Positions 6,986-15,288 of a stretch of DNA of 15,925 nt are shown in pieces. The position numbers were made by a program, and so were the translations under genes. Every line of letters starts with the position of its first letter. Position 1 is the first letter of the stretch. The stretch covers positions 1 through 15,925 of the forward strand of contig JAGAES010000049.1 in the NCBI GenBank assembly GCA_017613055.1, written 5' to 3'. This stretch comes from Lachnospiraceae bacterium. Its GTDB lineage: Bacteria > Bacillota_A > Clostridia > Lachnospirales > Lachnospiraceae. The notes below the pieces were generated by a model. That model saw nothing but the letters and a program-made list of their open reading frames with translations, ran no database searches and was not told the origin of the DNA.

Positions 6986-8296
6986 TTACTGTACAAATGC
7001 GTGATAAATCACGTTGATTGCGTCTTCGAAATCGGTGTTTGAAACGCCTATGATGATATTTAACTCGCTGGAGCCCTGGTCGATCATGCGGATGTTGATC
7101 GAAGCGCGGTCGAGCGCGCTGAAGATACGTGCAGCAACGCCCCGGTTACTCTTCATGCCGCGTCCCACAACCGCAATCAGGGCAATATCGGTCGAGATGT
7201 CGATTGCGTCGGGGTTGCAGAGCTTGTGAATCTCGGCGAGAACGGTCTGTTCCTTCGCCTCGAACTCGGTCTGGTGCACGACGACGGTCATCGTATCGAT
7301 ACCGGACGGCATATGCTCGAAGCTGATGCCGTTATCCTCGAAAGCCTGCAGGAGCCGGCGCCCGAAGCCGATCTCGGCGTTCATCATGTCTTTCTCTATA
7401 TTGATTGCCGTGAAGCCCTTCTTGCCGGCCACACCGGTAATCGTGAAGCCCGGCTTTCGGGAGGTGTTCTCGACGATCAGCGTACCGGGGTCCTTCGGCG
7501 AGTTCGTGTTCCGGATGTTGATCGGAATGCCTGCCGTACGTACCGGGAAGATTGCGTCCTCATGCAGAACGTTAAAGCCCATGTATGCAAGCTCGCGGAG
7601 TTCGCGGTAGGTAATGACGTCGATAACCTTCGGATTCTCAACGATGCGCGGGTCGGTTACAAGACAGCCGGATACGTCGGTCCAGTTCTCGTAAAGATTT
7701 GCCTGTACCGCACGCGCCACAATCGAACCGGTGATGTCGGAACCTCCGCGGGAGAACGTCTTGACGCGTCCGTCCGGAAGCGAGCCGTAGAAGCCGGGAA
7801 TGACCGCATTCTGCATGCCGGCAAGTTTCTTCGAAAGCGCAGCGTTGGTTTTCTCCGCGTCAAATGTGCCGTCTTCGTTGAAGAAGATGAATTCGGCGGA
7901 ATCAAGGAACGGGAAGCCGAGGTACTCCGCCATCAGCATGCCGTTTAAGAATTCGCCGCGGGAAGCCGCATATTCGCGCCCTGCATGTGCCTTGAAATCC
8001 TTTTTGATCGTCTCAAAAGCGTCATCCAAAGATGCCTTTAACGAAAGGCCGTCGATGATTTCCTGATAACGGTCGCGAATGGCTCTGAGGGCGTCGTCAA
8101 AATCCGCATCCTCCTCGGCGAGCTTGTAGCATGCGTAAAGCATGTCGGTAACCTTCGTGTCGGCGGAATAGCGCTTGCCGGGAGCGGAAGGAACCACGAA
8201 ACGCCGCGACGAATCGGATTTGATAATGTCTTTCACTTTTTTGAACTGCTCGGCGCTTGCAAGGGAACTGCCGCCGAATTTCACAACTTTAATCAT
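6986..8296 (-). CDS. lysC: Aspartate kinase (aspartokinase)
   Basis: Phosphorylates aspartate, the first step towards lysine, threonine, methionine and diaminopimelate. The 436-residue protein begins VVKFGGSSLAS (4-14), the amino-acid-kinase nucleotide loop. It continues with the substrate-binding GGSDITGSIVA and FGRRLLQAF-type regulatory region, and ends with two ACT-like segments (about 290-436, including INIRMIDQGSSELNIIIGV), which in this family bind feedback inhibitors. No homoserine dehydrogenase domain is fused. AAGGAG lies 10 nt before the ATG. The predicted leader is only about 30 nt, so no L-box lysine riboswitch fits between promoter and gene. It is the first gene of the minus-strand operon. 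The symbol lysC is conventional; the isozyme type is not settled. Confidence 0.93.
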   Translation of the reverse strand: MIKVVKFGGSSLASAEQFKKVKDIIKSDSSRRFVVPSAPGKRYSADTKVTDMLYACYKLAEEDADFDDALRAIRDRYQEIIDGLSLKASLDDAFETIKKDFKAHAGREYAASRGEFLNGMLMAEYLGFPFLDSAEFIFFNEDGTFDAEKTNAALSKKLAGMQNAVIPGFYGSLPDGRVKTFSRGGSDITGSIVARAVQANLYENWTDVSGCLVTDPRIVENPKVIDVITYRELRELAYMGFNVLHEDAIFPVRTAGIPINIRNTNSPKDPGTLIVENTSRKPGFTITGVAGKKGFTAINIEKDMMNAEIGFGRRLLQAFEDNGISFEHMPSGIDTMTVVVHQTEFEAKEQTVLAEIHKLCNPDAIDISTDIALIAVVGRGMKSNRGVAARIFSALDRASINIRMIDQGSSELNIIIGVSNTDFEDAINVIYHAFVQ

Positions 8297-8333
8297 AAAA
8301 AACGAACTCCTTAGCCGATAAAACTATTATGCT

Positions 8334-8362
8334 ATTATCTAAAGATACACGATTTTTGTAAA
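8334..8362 (-). promoter_or_regulatory. Sigma-A promoter for lysC
   Basis: On the minus strand, -35 TTTACA (8362-8357) and -10 GATAAT (8339-8334) each match the consensus at 5 of 6 positions, with a 17-bp spacer. The start would lie near 8327, about 30 nt before the lysC ATG. It is divergent from the argS promoter. Confidence 0.72.
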
Positions 8363-8417
8363 TATGCAAGGGAAAATGTGAAAAAACTGTGCCTTTGCAG
8401 AAATTTCGCGCGTTTCC

Positions 8418-8446
8418 TTTACATTTTTCGCATTATATGGTAAGAT
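8418..8446 (+). promoter_or_regulatory. Sigma-A promoter with extended -10 for argS
   Basis: A -35 TTTACA (8418-8423, 5 of 6) and a -10 TAAGAT (8441-8446, 4 of 6) have a 17-bp spacer; TGG directly before the -10 gives an extended -10 element. The start would lie near 8453, with a leader of about 43 nt. The two -35 boxes of the divergent promoters are 55 bp apart. I see no T-box leader, although argS is a gene type sometimes controlled by one. Confidence 0.62.
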
Positions 8447-8495
8447 AACGTGGGGTTGAATGGGGAAAGGAACCAGACAAGGAGAAGTACGTTTT

Positions 8496-10253
8496 ATGGA
8501 GAAAATCATCACTGTGATTGCAGAGCGCGTTCGTGCCGCTTTCACGGCTTCCGGATACGACGGACAGTATGGCGCCGTAACCGTTTCCAACCGGCCGGAT
8601 CTGTGCCAGTATCAGTGTAACGGAGCGCTTTCGGCAGCCAAACAGTATCATAAAGCACCGCTTATGATTGCGGGCGACGTTGTCGCGAAACTTTCGGGGG
8701 ATCCGATGTTTTCCCTCTGCGAAGCCGCGGCACCCGGTTTCATCAATCTTTCCGTTTCCACCGCATATCTTGCCGAGTATGTATCCGGCATGAAGAATTC
8801 CGAAAAGTTCGGACTTAAGATGCCCGAAGCTCCGGATACGGTTGTGATTGACTACGGCGGAGCCAATGTGGCGAAGCCTTTGCATGTCGGGCATATGCGT
8901 CCTGCCGTAATCGGCGAATCGGTGAAGCGGATTCTCCGCTACGCCGGCCATAAGGTAGTCGGCGACGCCCACCTCGGCGACTGGGGAACCCCGATCGGTC
9001 TTATCATTACAGAGCTTAAGGTAAGACAGCCGGACCTTGTATATTTCGACCCGGATTACACGGGTGAGTATCCGAAGGAAGCGCCGTTCACCGTTTCCGA
9101 ACTTGAAGAGATTTATCCTTACGCGAGCAAGTGGTCGAAAGAGCATGACGACTACCGCGAAGAGTCCCGTAAGGCAATCCTTGACCTGCAGCAGGGACGC
9201 AGAGGCTATATGGCCCTTTGGGAACACATCATGCGGGTTTCCATGGAGGACCTTAAGAAGGCTTATGACAGCCTCGGCACACAGTTTGATATCTGGGGCA
9301 AGGAGAGCGACGCGCAGAAGTATATCCCCGACATGATTCAGGGCATGAAGGACGGCGGCTACGCGCACCTGAGCGAAGGCGCTCTCGTTGTGGATGTCAA
9401 GGAAGAGACCGATAACAAAGAGATGCCTCCGTGCATGATTTTAAAGTCGGACGGCGCGACGCTTTACAACACGACCGATCTTGCGACCATCGTGGAGCGT
9501 ATGACGAAGTACAATCCGGACCGGATTGTCTACATCGTGGATAAGCGGCAGAGTCTGTACTTCGAGCAGATTTTCCGCTGCGCGAAGAAAACGAAGATCG
9601 TGAAGCCGGAGACGGACCTTGTGCACATCGGTTTTGGAACGATGACCGGCAAAGACGGCAAGCCTTTCAAGACAAGAGACGGCGGCGTAATGCGTCTCTC
9701 GATGCTTGTTGAGCAGATTGTCGATGAGGTCCGCTCTAAGATGGCCGACCGCGACATGAGCGACGAAGAGAAGAACCGGATCGCGACGCAGGTCGGACTT
9801 GCGGCTCTCAAGTACGGAGATCTTTCCAACCAGCCTTCCAAGGATTACATATTCGACATTGAACGGTTTACCTCGTTCGAGGGCAATACCGGACCGTACA
9901 TTCTCTACACGATGGTACGGATTAAATCGATTCTTTCGAAACTGACCGGCGTGAAGGAAGCCGAAACCGTTTCCGAACGGGAATACGGTGCGGACGAGAC
10001 AAACCTTCTGCTGAGTCTGTCGCGGTTCTCCGACAATGTGGAGAAAGCCGTGCAGGAGCTGTCGCCCATGCGGATCTGCCAGTATGTTTACGAGCTGGCA
10101 AACTGCTTCAACAGTTTCTACCACGCCAATAAGATTATTACCGAGCCCGATGAAACGAAGAAGGCCGAATGGGTTTCCCTTCTGACGACGACGCTCGGCA
10201 TTCTGCAGGACTGCATTACGATGCTCGGTTTTGAAGCACCGGAGAAGATGTAA
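8496..10253 (+). CDS. argS: Arginyl-tRNA synthetase
   Basis: A class I aminoacyl-tRNA synthetase charging tRNA-Arg. The 585-residue protein has an N-terminal additional domain (about 1-110) that ends near VVIDYGGANVAKPLHVGHMR. The HIGH-type motif is HVGH (130-133). A KMSKS-equivalent loop, GKDGKPFKTRDGG, lies at about 385-397; as in many ArgRS the lysine order is degenerate. The DALR anticodon-binding domain occupies about 460-585. GGAG at 8481-8484 lies 11 nt before the ATG at 8496; an in-frame start at 8460 would add 12 residues upstream of that site and is disfavoured. The next gene begins only 28 nt downstream, so the two are probably co-transcribed. Confidence 0.96.
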   Translation: MEKIITVIAERVRAAFTASGYDGQYGAVTVSNRPDLCQYQCNGALSAAKQYHKAPLMIAGDVVAKLSGDPMFSLCEAAAPGFINLSVSTAYLAEYVSGMKNSEKFGLKMPEAPDTVVIDYGGANVAKPLHVGHMRPAVIGESVKRILRYAGHKVVGDAHLGDWGTPIGLIITELKVRQPDLVYFDPDYTGEYPKEAPFTVSELEEIYPYASKWSKEHDDYREESRKAILDLQQGRRGYMALWEHIMRVSMEDLKKAYDSLGTQFDIWGKESDAQKYIPDMIQGMKDGGYAHLSEGALVVDVKEETDNKEMPPCMILKSDGATLYNTTDLATIVERMTKYNPDRIVYIVDKRQSLYFEQIFRCAKKTKIVKPETDLVHIGFGTMTGKDGKPFKTRDGGVMRLSMLVEQIVDEVRSKMADRDMSDEEKNRIATQVGLAALKYGDLSNQPSKDYIFDIERFTSFEGNTGPYILYTMVRIKSILSKLTGVKEAETVSEREYGADETNLLLSLSRFSDNVEKAVQELSPMRICQYVYELANCFNSFYHANKIITEPDETKKAEWVSLLTTTLGILQDCITMLGFEAPEKM

Positions 10254-10281
10254 CAGAAAAGTGAGCAAAGGAGAAATGACT

Positions 10282-11580
10282 ATGAAGAGAACTTTCGCAC
10301 CGATTTTCAGGGTTTTGGCAGTCACGGCTTTGGCCCTCTGCTGCCTGCTTGCGGGAAGAAAGGCTTTGGCTGCCGATGCCGGCGATACGGGAGTGAATAC
10401 CCCGACGCCCACACCGACACCGATTCAGGACTATGTTAACAAAGAACAGTATTTGAACGGATATTACCGCGGCTACGTCGTAAGAGACGCAGCGCCGGTC
10501 CGTCTCGGCCCCGGAACGAAAGCATATCCGGAACTGACGCTCGATGACGGAACCCCGGTACGTCTTGCAAAGGACACCGAGGTTTATGTATGGGGTGAGA
10601 CGAAGGACGTCGATCTCGATGTCTGGTACCATATCACCGCGGAATTCAAGGGGCAGCAGATTGAAGGCTACATCTACATCGAACGCGTAAAGAGAGAGAA
10701 TACGCAGATTCTGTTCACGCCTACTCCGACCCCGGAGCCGACGCCTACCGAAGCCGTAATGCTTACCGATACGCCCGACCCGGTTTCCGTAACGCCCGGA
10801 GAAGGAACCCCGGCTGCAACCGAGACTCCTTCCAACATTGACGAAGTACAGAAGGCTCCCAGCTCCAAAAAGTGGATTCCGATTCTGGTTGTCTGTCTGA
10901 TTGTCATCACTTTGATTATCATCTATACCATTTTCCAGCGCATCCAGGAGAAGAAGCTCGAAGAGGAGATGGAGCGCTACAGCAAGCGCCGTCCCGCGAT
11001 GGAGCGTCTCGACGGAGAGAAGGAAGAAGACTTCAAGGAAGCCAAGAAGAACTATTACGCAAGCATGAATTTCGGGCACGAAGAAGATCAGAAGAAGCCC
11101 GATTCGAAATACGATTCCTCCTTCGAGGATGAATTTGAAGAGGAAGACCGGCTGAGTGACGATGACGTGAAGGTTGTCGATGATTTCCGCCGGAAGGGCG
11201 AGGAGAAGCACAAGGCTTCGCGTCCGGCTGAGGATTCGTTTGATGTATCCGATGACGATCTCGCATACTTCGACCGTCTGAAGGGCAACACCGAAGCTCC
11301 TTCGGGCAATGCCATCAAGAAGGCCGGCTCCGCCGCAAGCATTCTTGATGAGTCGCCTTCCGTGGATTCCTATTTCGAAGCGGACGAGCCGACTCCCGAG
11401 GAACGCCTCAGAATCAAGCTTGACGCTCTTCGCGCACAGGATGAGATTGTACATAAACTTTACGGCGAAGGCGTTGTCGTTGATAACAGCGATTCGGATA
11501 TCATTCAGGTTCGTTTCGGCCGCGATCTCCGCTTCCTGAAGAAGGACAAGCTCGCCAGAAAAGAACTTGTTGAGTTATAA
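10282..11580 (+). CDS. Membrane protein: outside SH3-like domain, one TM, inside Tudor-like end
   Basis: I do not recognise a named family for the full protein (432 residues). In order: a signal-peptide-like N-terminus ending RKALA (about 1-31); a PTPTPTP linker; a bacterial SH3-like domain (about 58-135, GYVVRDAAPVRLGPG then DVWYHITAEF and GYIYIERV); a second Thr/Pro/Glu-rich linker (about 142-190); a single TM from Trp198 (IPILVVCLIVITLIIIYTIF); a long charged, very acidic cytosolic region (about 222-370); and a C-terminal small domain (about 388-432, HKLYGEGVVVDNSDSD, IQVRFG). That last part resembles the Tudor-like C-terminus of UvrD/PcrA helicases, which binds RNA polymerase. AAAGGAG at 10267-10273 lies 8 nt before the ATG at 10282 and only 2 nt before another ATG at 10276, so 10282 is chosen. 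Signal sensing across the membrane is a guess. Confidence 0.82.
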   Translation: MKRTFAPIFRVLAVTALALCCLLAGRKALAADAGDTGVNTPTPTPTPIQDYVNKEQYLNGYYRGYVVRDAAPVRLGPGTKAYPELTLDDGTPVRLAKDTEVYVWGETKDVDLDVWYHITAEFKGQQIEGYIYIERVKRENTQILFTPTPTPEPTPTEAVMLTDTPDPVSVTPGEGTPAATETPSNIDEVQKAPSSKKWIPILVVCLIVITLIIIYTIFQRIQEKKLEEEMERYSKRRPAMERLDGEKEEDFKEAKKNYYASMNFGHEEDQKKPDSKYDSSFEDEFEEEDRLSDDDVKVVDDFRRKGEEKHKASRPAEDSFDVSDDDLAYFDRLKGNTEAPSGNAIKKAGSAASILDESPSVDSYFEADEPTPEERLRIKLDALRAQDEIVHKLYGEGVVVDNSDSDIIQVRFGRDLRFLKKDKLARKELVEL

Positions 11581-11646
11581 ATCACATTTGCCGCAGAGCG
11601 GAAAGCCGCGTCCGGATCCGGTGCGGCAGCGCATAATGAAAGTATC

Positions 11647-11672
11647 CTTGGGTGTGGTCCGCCACACCCAAG
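11647..11672. other. Perfect 11-bp inverted repeat before the six-TM gene
   Basis: CTTGGGTGTGG (11647-11657) and CCACACCCAAG (11662-11672) pair perfectly around a TCCG loop. It lies 31 nt before the start codon of the next gene, within a 123-nt gap. The following sequence, TGTTCGGTTT, is not a clean T run. It may therefore be a weak terminator, an mRNA-end stabiliser or an operator. Just upstream (11605-11627) lies a second GC-rich imperfect repeat, GCCGC to GCGGC, around the palindrome CCGGATCCGG. Confidence 0.6.
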
Positions 11673-11703
11673 TGTTCGGTTTAGGACCGTTTCGGGAGGG
11701 ATA

Positions 11704-12450
11704 ATGAAAGATTTTCTCAAGAAAGAATCCGTACTCTTCGTGCCGTCATCAATCATGTTTCTGATGGCCCTTTTCATGCTGGAACTGTTTATGTGTTTCG
11801 GCATTATTTCGAAGAACAAGGGGCTTGTCGTGACCATCATCTACATGTTTCTGTTTACGATGGTGATTATGATTGTGGTGCTGCTTTCGATGAGCGGCAA
11901 AGCGCTTCTTACGCATCTTCGGGACGAGAATTACTATAGGATCCGGAAGGAAGCGGGCGACGGAGCAGTGGCGGTTTATCTGAAACTGACGGCTTTATAC
12001 TCGCTGATTCTTGCGCTTCTCGGCGGACTGTATCTTCTCATGCTCGGCCTCGATATCCTTTGGAGCGCGGTTGCGTTCCCGGAAGAGAAGGCAGGCATCA
12101 CGAAGATCTGGACCACGCTTTTCCCCGGACCGAACAATGCTTCCGCGGTAGTCTCTGCGGTTCTTGAACTGTTTCTGATTGCCTTTTTGTTCACGGCTCT
12201 TTCGTTCTTCTGCGTGACGATGGCATTTAACCTCTTTACGAAGACCCGCTACGCCGGCATCCTTGCGGCGGTTTTCTTCATGATGATCGGCTACGCGGTC
12301 GTGAAGCTGAATATAGAACTGCTCGGCAAACTCGAACCGGTGACGGTATATCATCTTGCAAGCGCCGCGTTCTGCGCGGTAATCGGCGCATTTCTGACGG
12401 CCGCTTCTTTCGGCTCAATCCGGAAGCGCAACTGGAATACGGAACAATAA
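11704..12450 (+). CDS. Uncharacterised six-TM integral membrane protein
   Basis: A 248-residue hydrophobic protein with no family I can name. Six probable membrane segments lie at roughly 15-36, 40-65, 97-122, 142-180 (long, could be split), 182-203 and 214-237. Between the second and third is a charged cytosolic loop (GKALLTHLRDENYYRIRKEAGDG). The short basic N- and C-termini (KDFLKKE; RKRNWNTEQ) suggest both ends face the cytosol. The topology recalls ABC-2-type permease subunits, but there is no partner ATPase beside it; the ABC-F two genes downstream is soluble and is not a transporter partner. GGGAGGG lies about 4 nt before the ATG. It is preceded by the inverted repeat at 11647-11672 and followed after 15 nt by the DUF1015 gene. 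Confidence 0.78.
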   Translation: MKDFLKKESVLFVPSSIMFLMALFMLELFMCFGIISKNKGLVVTIIYMFLFTMVIMIVVLLSMSGKALLTHLRDENYYRIRKEAGDGAVAVYLKLTALYSLILALLGGLYLLMLGLDILWSAVAFPEEKAGITKIWTTLFPGPNNASAVVSAVLELFLIAFLFTALSFFCVTMAFNLFTKTRYAGILAAVFFMMIGYAVVKLNIELLGKLEPVTVYHLASAAFCAVIGAFLTAASFGSIRKRNWNTEQ

Positions 12451-12465
12451 TCGGAGGATTATGAT

Positions 12466-13707
12466 ATGGCTACGGTAAAACCTTTCTCTGCGGTGCGTCC
12501 CGCACCGGAACTTGCTTCGCGTGTGGCGGCACTGCCTTACGACGTCTATAACCGGAAGGAAGCGAAGGAAGTGGCGCTTAGGGACCCGCTTTCGTTTCTG
12601 AATATCGACCGCGCGGAGAGCAATCTTCCGGACGACGTTGACACCTACGACCCGCGTGTGTACGCGAAGGCGAAGGAACTGCTTGACGCAAGAATTGCGG
12701 ACGGCACGTACCTGACCGATTCCGACAGGTGCTACTATGTTTATGAGCTGATCATGGACGGACGTTCCCAGATCGGCATCGTTGCGTGCGCCTCGATTGA
12801 CGATTATAAAAACGGCGTCATCAAGAAGCATGAGAATACAAGAGAAGAGAAGGAACAGGACCGTATCCGTCATGTGGACACCTGTAACGCGCAGACCGGC
12901 CCTATCTTCCTTGCTTACCGGAGCAATGACGTCATCAGCGCCGTCGTGGCGAAGGCCATGAAGGAGGAGCCGTTGTACGCATTTACCGCGGACGACGGAA
13001 TCACGCACAACGTATGGCGCATCGCGGGAAGCGAAGACATTGAAGCAATCCGCGTCGCATTTGACGGAATCGGACAGATTTACATCGCGGACGGCCATCA
13101 CCGTGCCGCAAGCGCCGTGAAGGTCGGTTTCAAGCGCCGTGAGGCCAATCCCGGCTACACCGGCGAGGAGGAGTTTAATTTCTTCCTGTCCGTACTCTTC
13201 CCCGAGGACCAGCTGATGATCCTTCCGTACAACCGCGTCGTGAAGGACCTGAACGGCTATTCGGAAGAAGAATTCCTTCAGAAAATCGCAAAGCATTTTG
13301 CGGTACGCGAGGTCGGTACCGAGCCGTACGCACCCGCAAGGAAAGCCACGTTCGGCATGTTCCTTTCCGGCAAATGGTACGAGCTTACGGCAGGTCCCGA
13401 GCTGACGGCAGTCACCGATCCCGTCGCTTCTCTGGACGTATCGCTGTTACAGGATTATCTTCTCGGACCGGTTCTCGGAATCGGCGACCCGAGAGTGGAC
13501 AAGCGGATTGATTTCATCGGGGGAATCCGCGGATTAAAGGAGTTGGAGCGCAGGGCAACATCCGACATGTGCGTCGCATTTTCGATGTATCCGACGCAGA
13601 TCACGGAGCTGTTCTCGGTAGCGGACGCGGGGCTTCTGATGCCTCCGAAATCGACCTGGTTCGAGCCGAAGCTTCGGAGCGGGCTGTTCCTGCATAAGTT
13701 AAGTTAA
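12466..13707 (+). CDS. DUF1015 family protein
   Basis: A soluble 413-residue protein of the DUF1015 family (PF06245). Its family hallmarks are the start VKPFSAVRP with AALPYDVYN, a KKHENTREEKEQDR segment with HENT at 122-125, and ADGHHR at 208-213. The conserved His/Asp/Glu clusters suggest a metal-dependent or phosphate-handling enzyme, but no reaction is established to my knowledge. In many Clostridia the family lies beside serA/serC of serine synthesis; here it does not. It sits between a six-TM protein and an ABC-F gene. GGAGG at 12453-12457 is 8 nt before the ATG. The stop is one base from the ABC-F ATG, so they are probably one message. Confidence 0.9.
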   Translation: MATVKPFSAVRPAPELASRVAALPYDVYNRKEAKEVALRDPLSFLNIDRAESNLPDDVDTYDPRVYAKAKELLDARIADGTYLTDSDRCYYVYELIMDGRSQIGIVACASIDDYKNGVIKKHENTREEKEQDRIRHVDTCNAQTGPIFLAYRSNDVISAVVAKAMKEEPLYAFTADDGITHNVWRIAGSEDIEAIRVAFDGIGQIYIADGHHRAASAVKVGFKRREANPGYTGEEEFNFFLSVLFPEDQLMILPYNRVVKDLNGYSEEEFLQKIAKHFAVREVGTEPYAPARKATFGMFLSGKWYELTAGPELTAVTDPVASLDVSLLQDYLLGPVLGIGDPRVDKRIDFIGGIRGLKELERRATSDMCVAFSMYPTQITELFSVADAGLLMPPKSTWFEPKLRSGLFLHKLS

Positions 13708-13708
13708 G

Positions 13709-15262
13709 ATGAGCATTCTTTCGGTTGAAAACCTTTCACACGGCTTCGGCGACCGTGCGATATTCCGTGATGTGACGTTTCGGCTGCTTGCGGGCGAACA
13801 TATCGGACTGATCGGTGCGAACGGCGAAGGCAAGAGTACGTTTTTTAATATCATTACCGGACATCTGATGCCGGACGAAGGAACCGTCACCTGGGCGAAG
13901 CATGTGCGCGTCGGTTATCTCGACCAGCACACCGTACTGAAGCCCGGCATGACGATTCGTGACGTCCTCGCGTCCGCTTTTTCGTGGCTGTACGAAAAGG
14001 AAGAGGAGATTAACGTCATCTGCGAGAAGATGAGCGACGCGGATGAGGATTCGATGAACGAGCTGATGGAAGAGATGGGCGTGCTGCAGGAGATGCTTGA
14101 GCAGCATGATTTCTATTCCGTCGATACGAAGATTGATGAGATCGGACATGCGTTCGAGCTGGACGCGCTCGGGTTTGACAAGGATGTCAGCGAGCTTTCC
14201 GGTGGGCAGCGTACCAAGGTGCTGCTTGCGAAACTGCTTCTTGAGAAGCCGGATATCCTGCTTCTTGATGAGCCGACGAACTACCTCGACGAGCAGCATA
14301 TCGAATGGCTGAAGCGGTATCTGAACGACTACGAGAACGCGTTTATTCTGATTTCGCACGACATCCCGTTTCTGAACAGCGTCGTCAACGTCATCTGGCA
14401 TGTGGAGAACGCGCAGCTTTCCAGATACCCGGGCGACTATGACCATTTCCTTGAAGTATACGAGATGAAGAAGGGCCAGATCGAGGCCGCCTACAACCGC
14501 CAGCAGCAGGAGATTAAGGAATTAAAGGATTTCGTGGCGCGCAACAAATCGCGTGTCGCGACGAGAAATATGGCAATGTCCCGCCAGAAGAAGCTCGATA
14601 AGATGGATGTGATTGAGCTTGTGCGGGAGAATCCGAAGCCGGAGTTTTCGTTCAAGGAGGCGCGCGTTCCTTCACGTGTCGTCATCGAAACAACGGACCT
14701 TGTCATCGGCTATGACCGTCCGCTTTCGCGCCCGCTCAACATTAAGATTGAGCGCGGGCAGAAGGTGATTTTAAAGGGCGCAAACGGAATCGGCAAGACG
14801 ACGCTTCTTCGGAGCATTCTCGGGCAGATTCCGGTAATCTCGGGCAAGGTGACGCTTGGGGATTATCTCGCAATCGGTTACTTTGAACAGGAACTGTCCG
14901 GAGAAGGCACGAAGACTTGCATGGACGAGTTCTGGGATGAGTATCCGTCTTACACGAATTATGAGGTGCGCTCGGCGCTCGCCAAATGCGGCCTTACGAC
15001 TAAGCATATCGAAAGCCAGGTACGGGTGCTTTCGGGCGGCGAGCAGGCAAAGGTAAGGCTCTGCAAGCTGATGAACCGGGAGAGTAACCTTCTGATTCTC
15101 GACGAGCCGACCAACCATCTGGACGTCGACGCGAAAGCGGAGCTGCACCGGGCACTTTCCGAGTACAAAGGTACCGTATTGATGGTGTGCCATGAACCGG
15201 AGTTTTATGAGGACCTTGCAACGACTGTAATGGACTGCAGCGAATGGAGTCTTCTTGCATAA
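13709..15262 (+). CDS. ABC-F family ATPase (ribosome-associated)
   Basis: A soluble protein with two ABC ATPase domains and no membrane segment, 517 residues. Domain 1 has Walker A GANGEGKST (36-44), signature LSGGQ (163-167) and LLLDEPTNYLD. Domain 2 has Walker A GANGIGKTT (357-365), signature LSGGE (441-445) and LILDEPTNHLD. The linker (about 240-315, from YPGDYDHFLEVYEMKK through the basic helix RNKSRVATRNMAMSRQKKLDKM) is the P-site tRNA interaction motif of ABC-F proteins, which act at the ribosomal E site. The overall layout is closest to YbiT/YkpA-type members, and a drug-resistance role is not supported by anything visible. Only one base separates it from the DUF1015 stop and no clear Shine-Dalgarno is present, so translational coupling is likely. 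The GH43 gene begins 26 nt after it. Confidence 0.93.
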   Translation: MSILSVENLSHGFGDRAIFRDVTFRLLAGEHIGLIGANGEGKSTFFNIITGHLMPDEGTVTWAKHVRVGYLDQHTVLKPGMTIRDVLASAFSWLYEKEEEINVICEKMSDADEDSMNELMEEMGVLQEMLEQHDFYSVDTKIDEIGHAFELDALGFDKDVSELSGGQRTKVLLAKLLLEKPDILLLDEPTNYLDEQHIEWLKRYLNDYENAFILISHDIPFLNSVVNVIWHVENAQLSRYPGDYDHFLEVYEMKKGQIEAAYNRQQQEIKELKDFVARNKSRVATRNMAMSRQKKLDKMDVIELVRENPKPEFSFKEARVPSRVVIETTDLVIGYDRPLSRPLNIKIERGQKVILKGANGIGKTTLLRSILGQIPVISGKVTLGDYLAIGYFEQELSGEGTKTCMDEFWDEYPSYTNYEVRSALAKCGLTTKHIESQVRVLSGGEQAKVRLCKLMNRESNLLILDEPTNHLDVDAKAELHRALSEYKGTVLMVCHEPEFYEDLATTVMDCSEWSLLA

Positions 15263-15288
15263 CACGTAAAATAAAGGAGGATTTGAGA

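Noticed and set aside
8297..8333. L-box lysine riboswitch upstream of lysC
   Set aside because: The leader from the predicted start point is only about 30 nt, far too short for the lysine riboswitch.
8433..9368. 311-aa minus-strand frame within argS
   Set aside because: It lies inside the clearly coding argS and covers its promoter; no supporting motif or ribosome binding site.
10216..11454. 412-aa minus-strand frame antisense to the SH3/TM protein
   Set aside because: The plus-strand protein has a signal peptide, a TM segment, linkers and a good ribosome binding site; the antisense product is Arg/Leu-rich shadow sequence.
12415..13296. 293-aa minus-strand frame within the DUF1015 gene
   Set aside because: The opposite strand carries clear DUF1015 motifs; this is a shadow frame.
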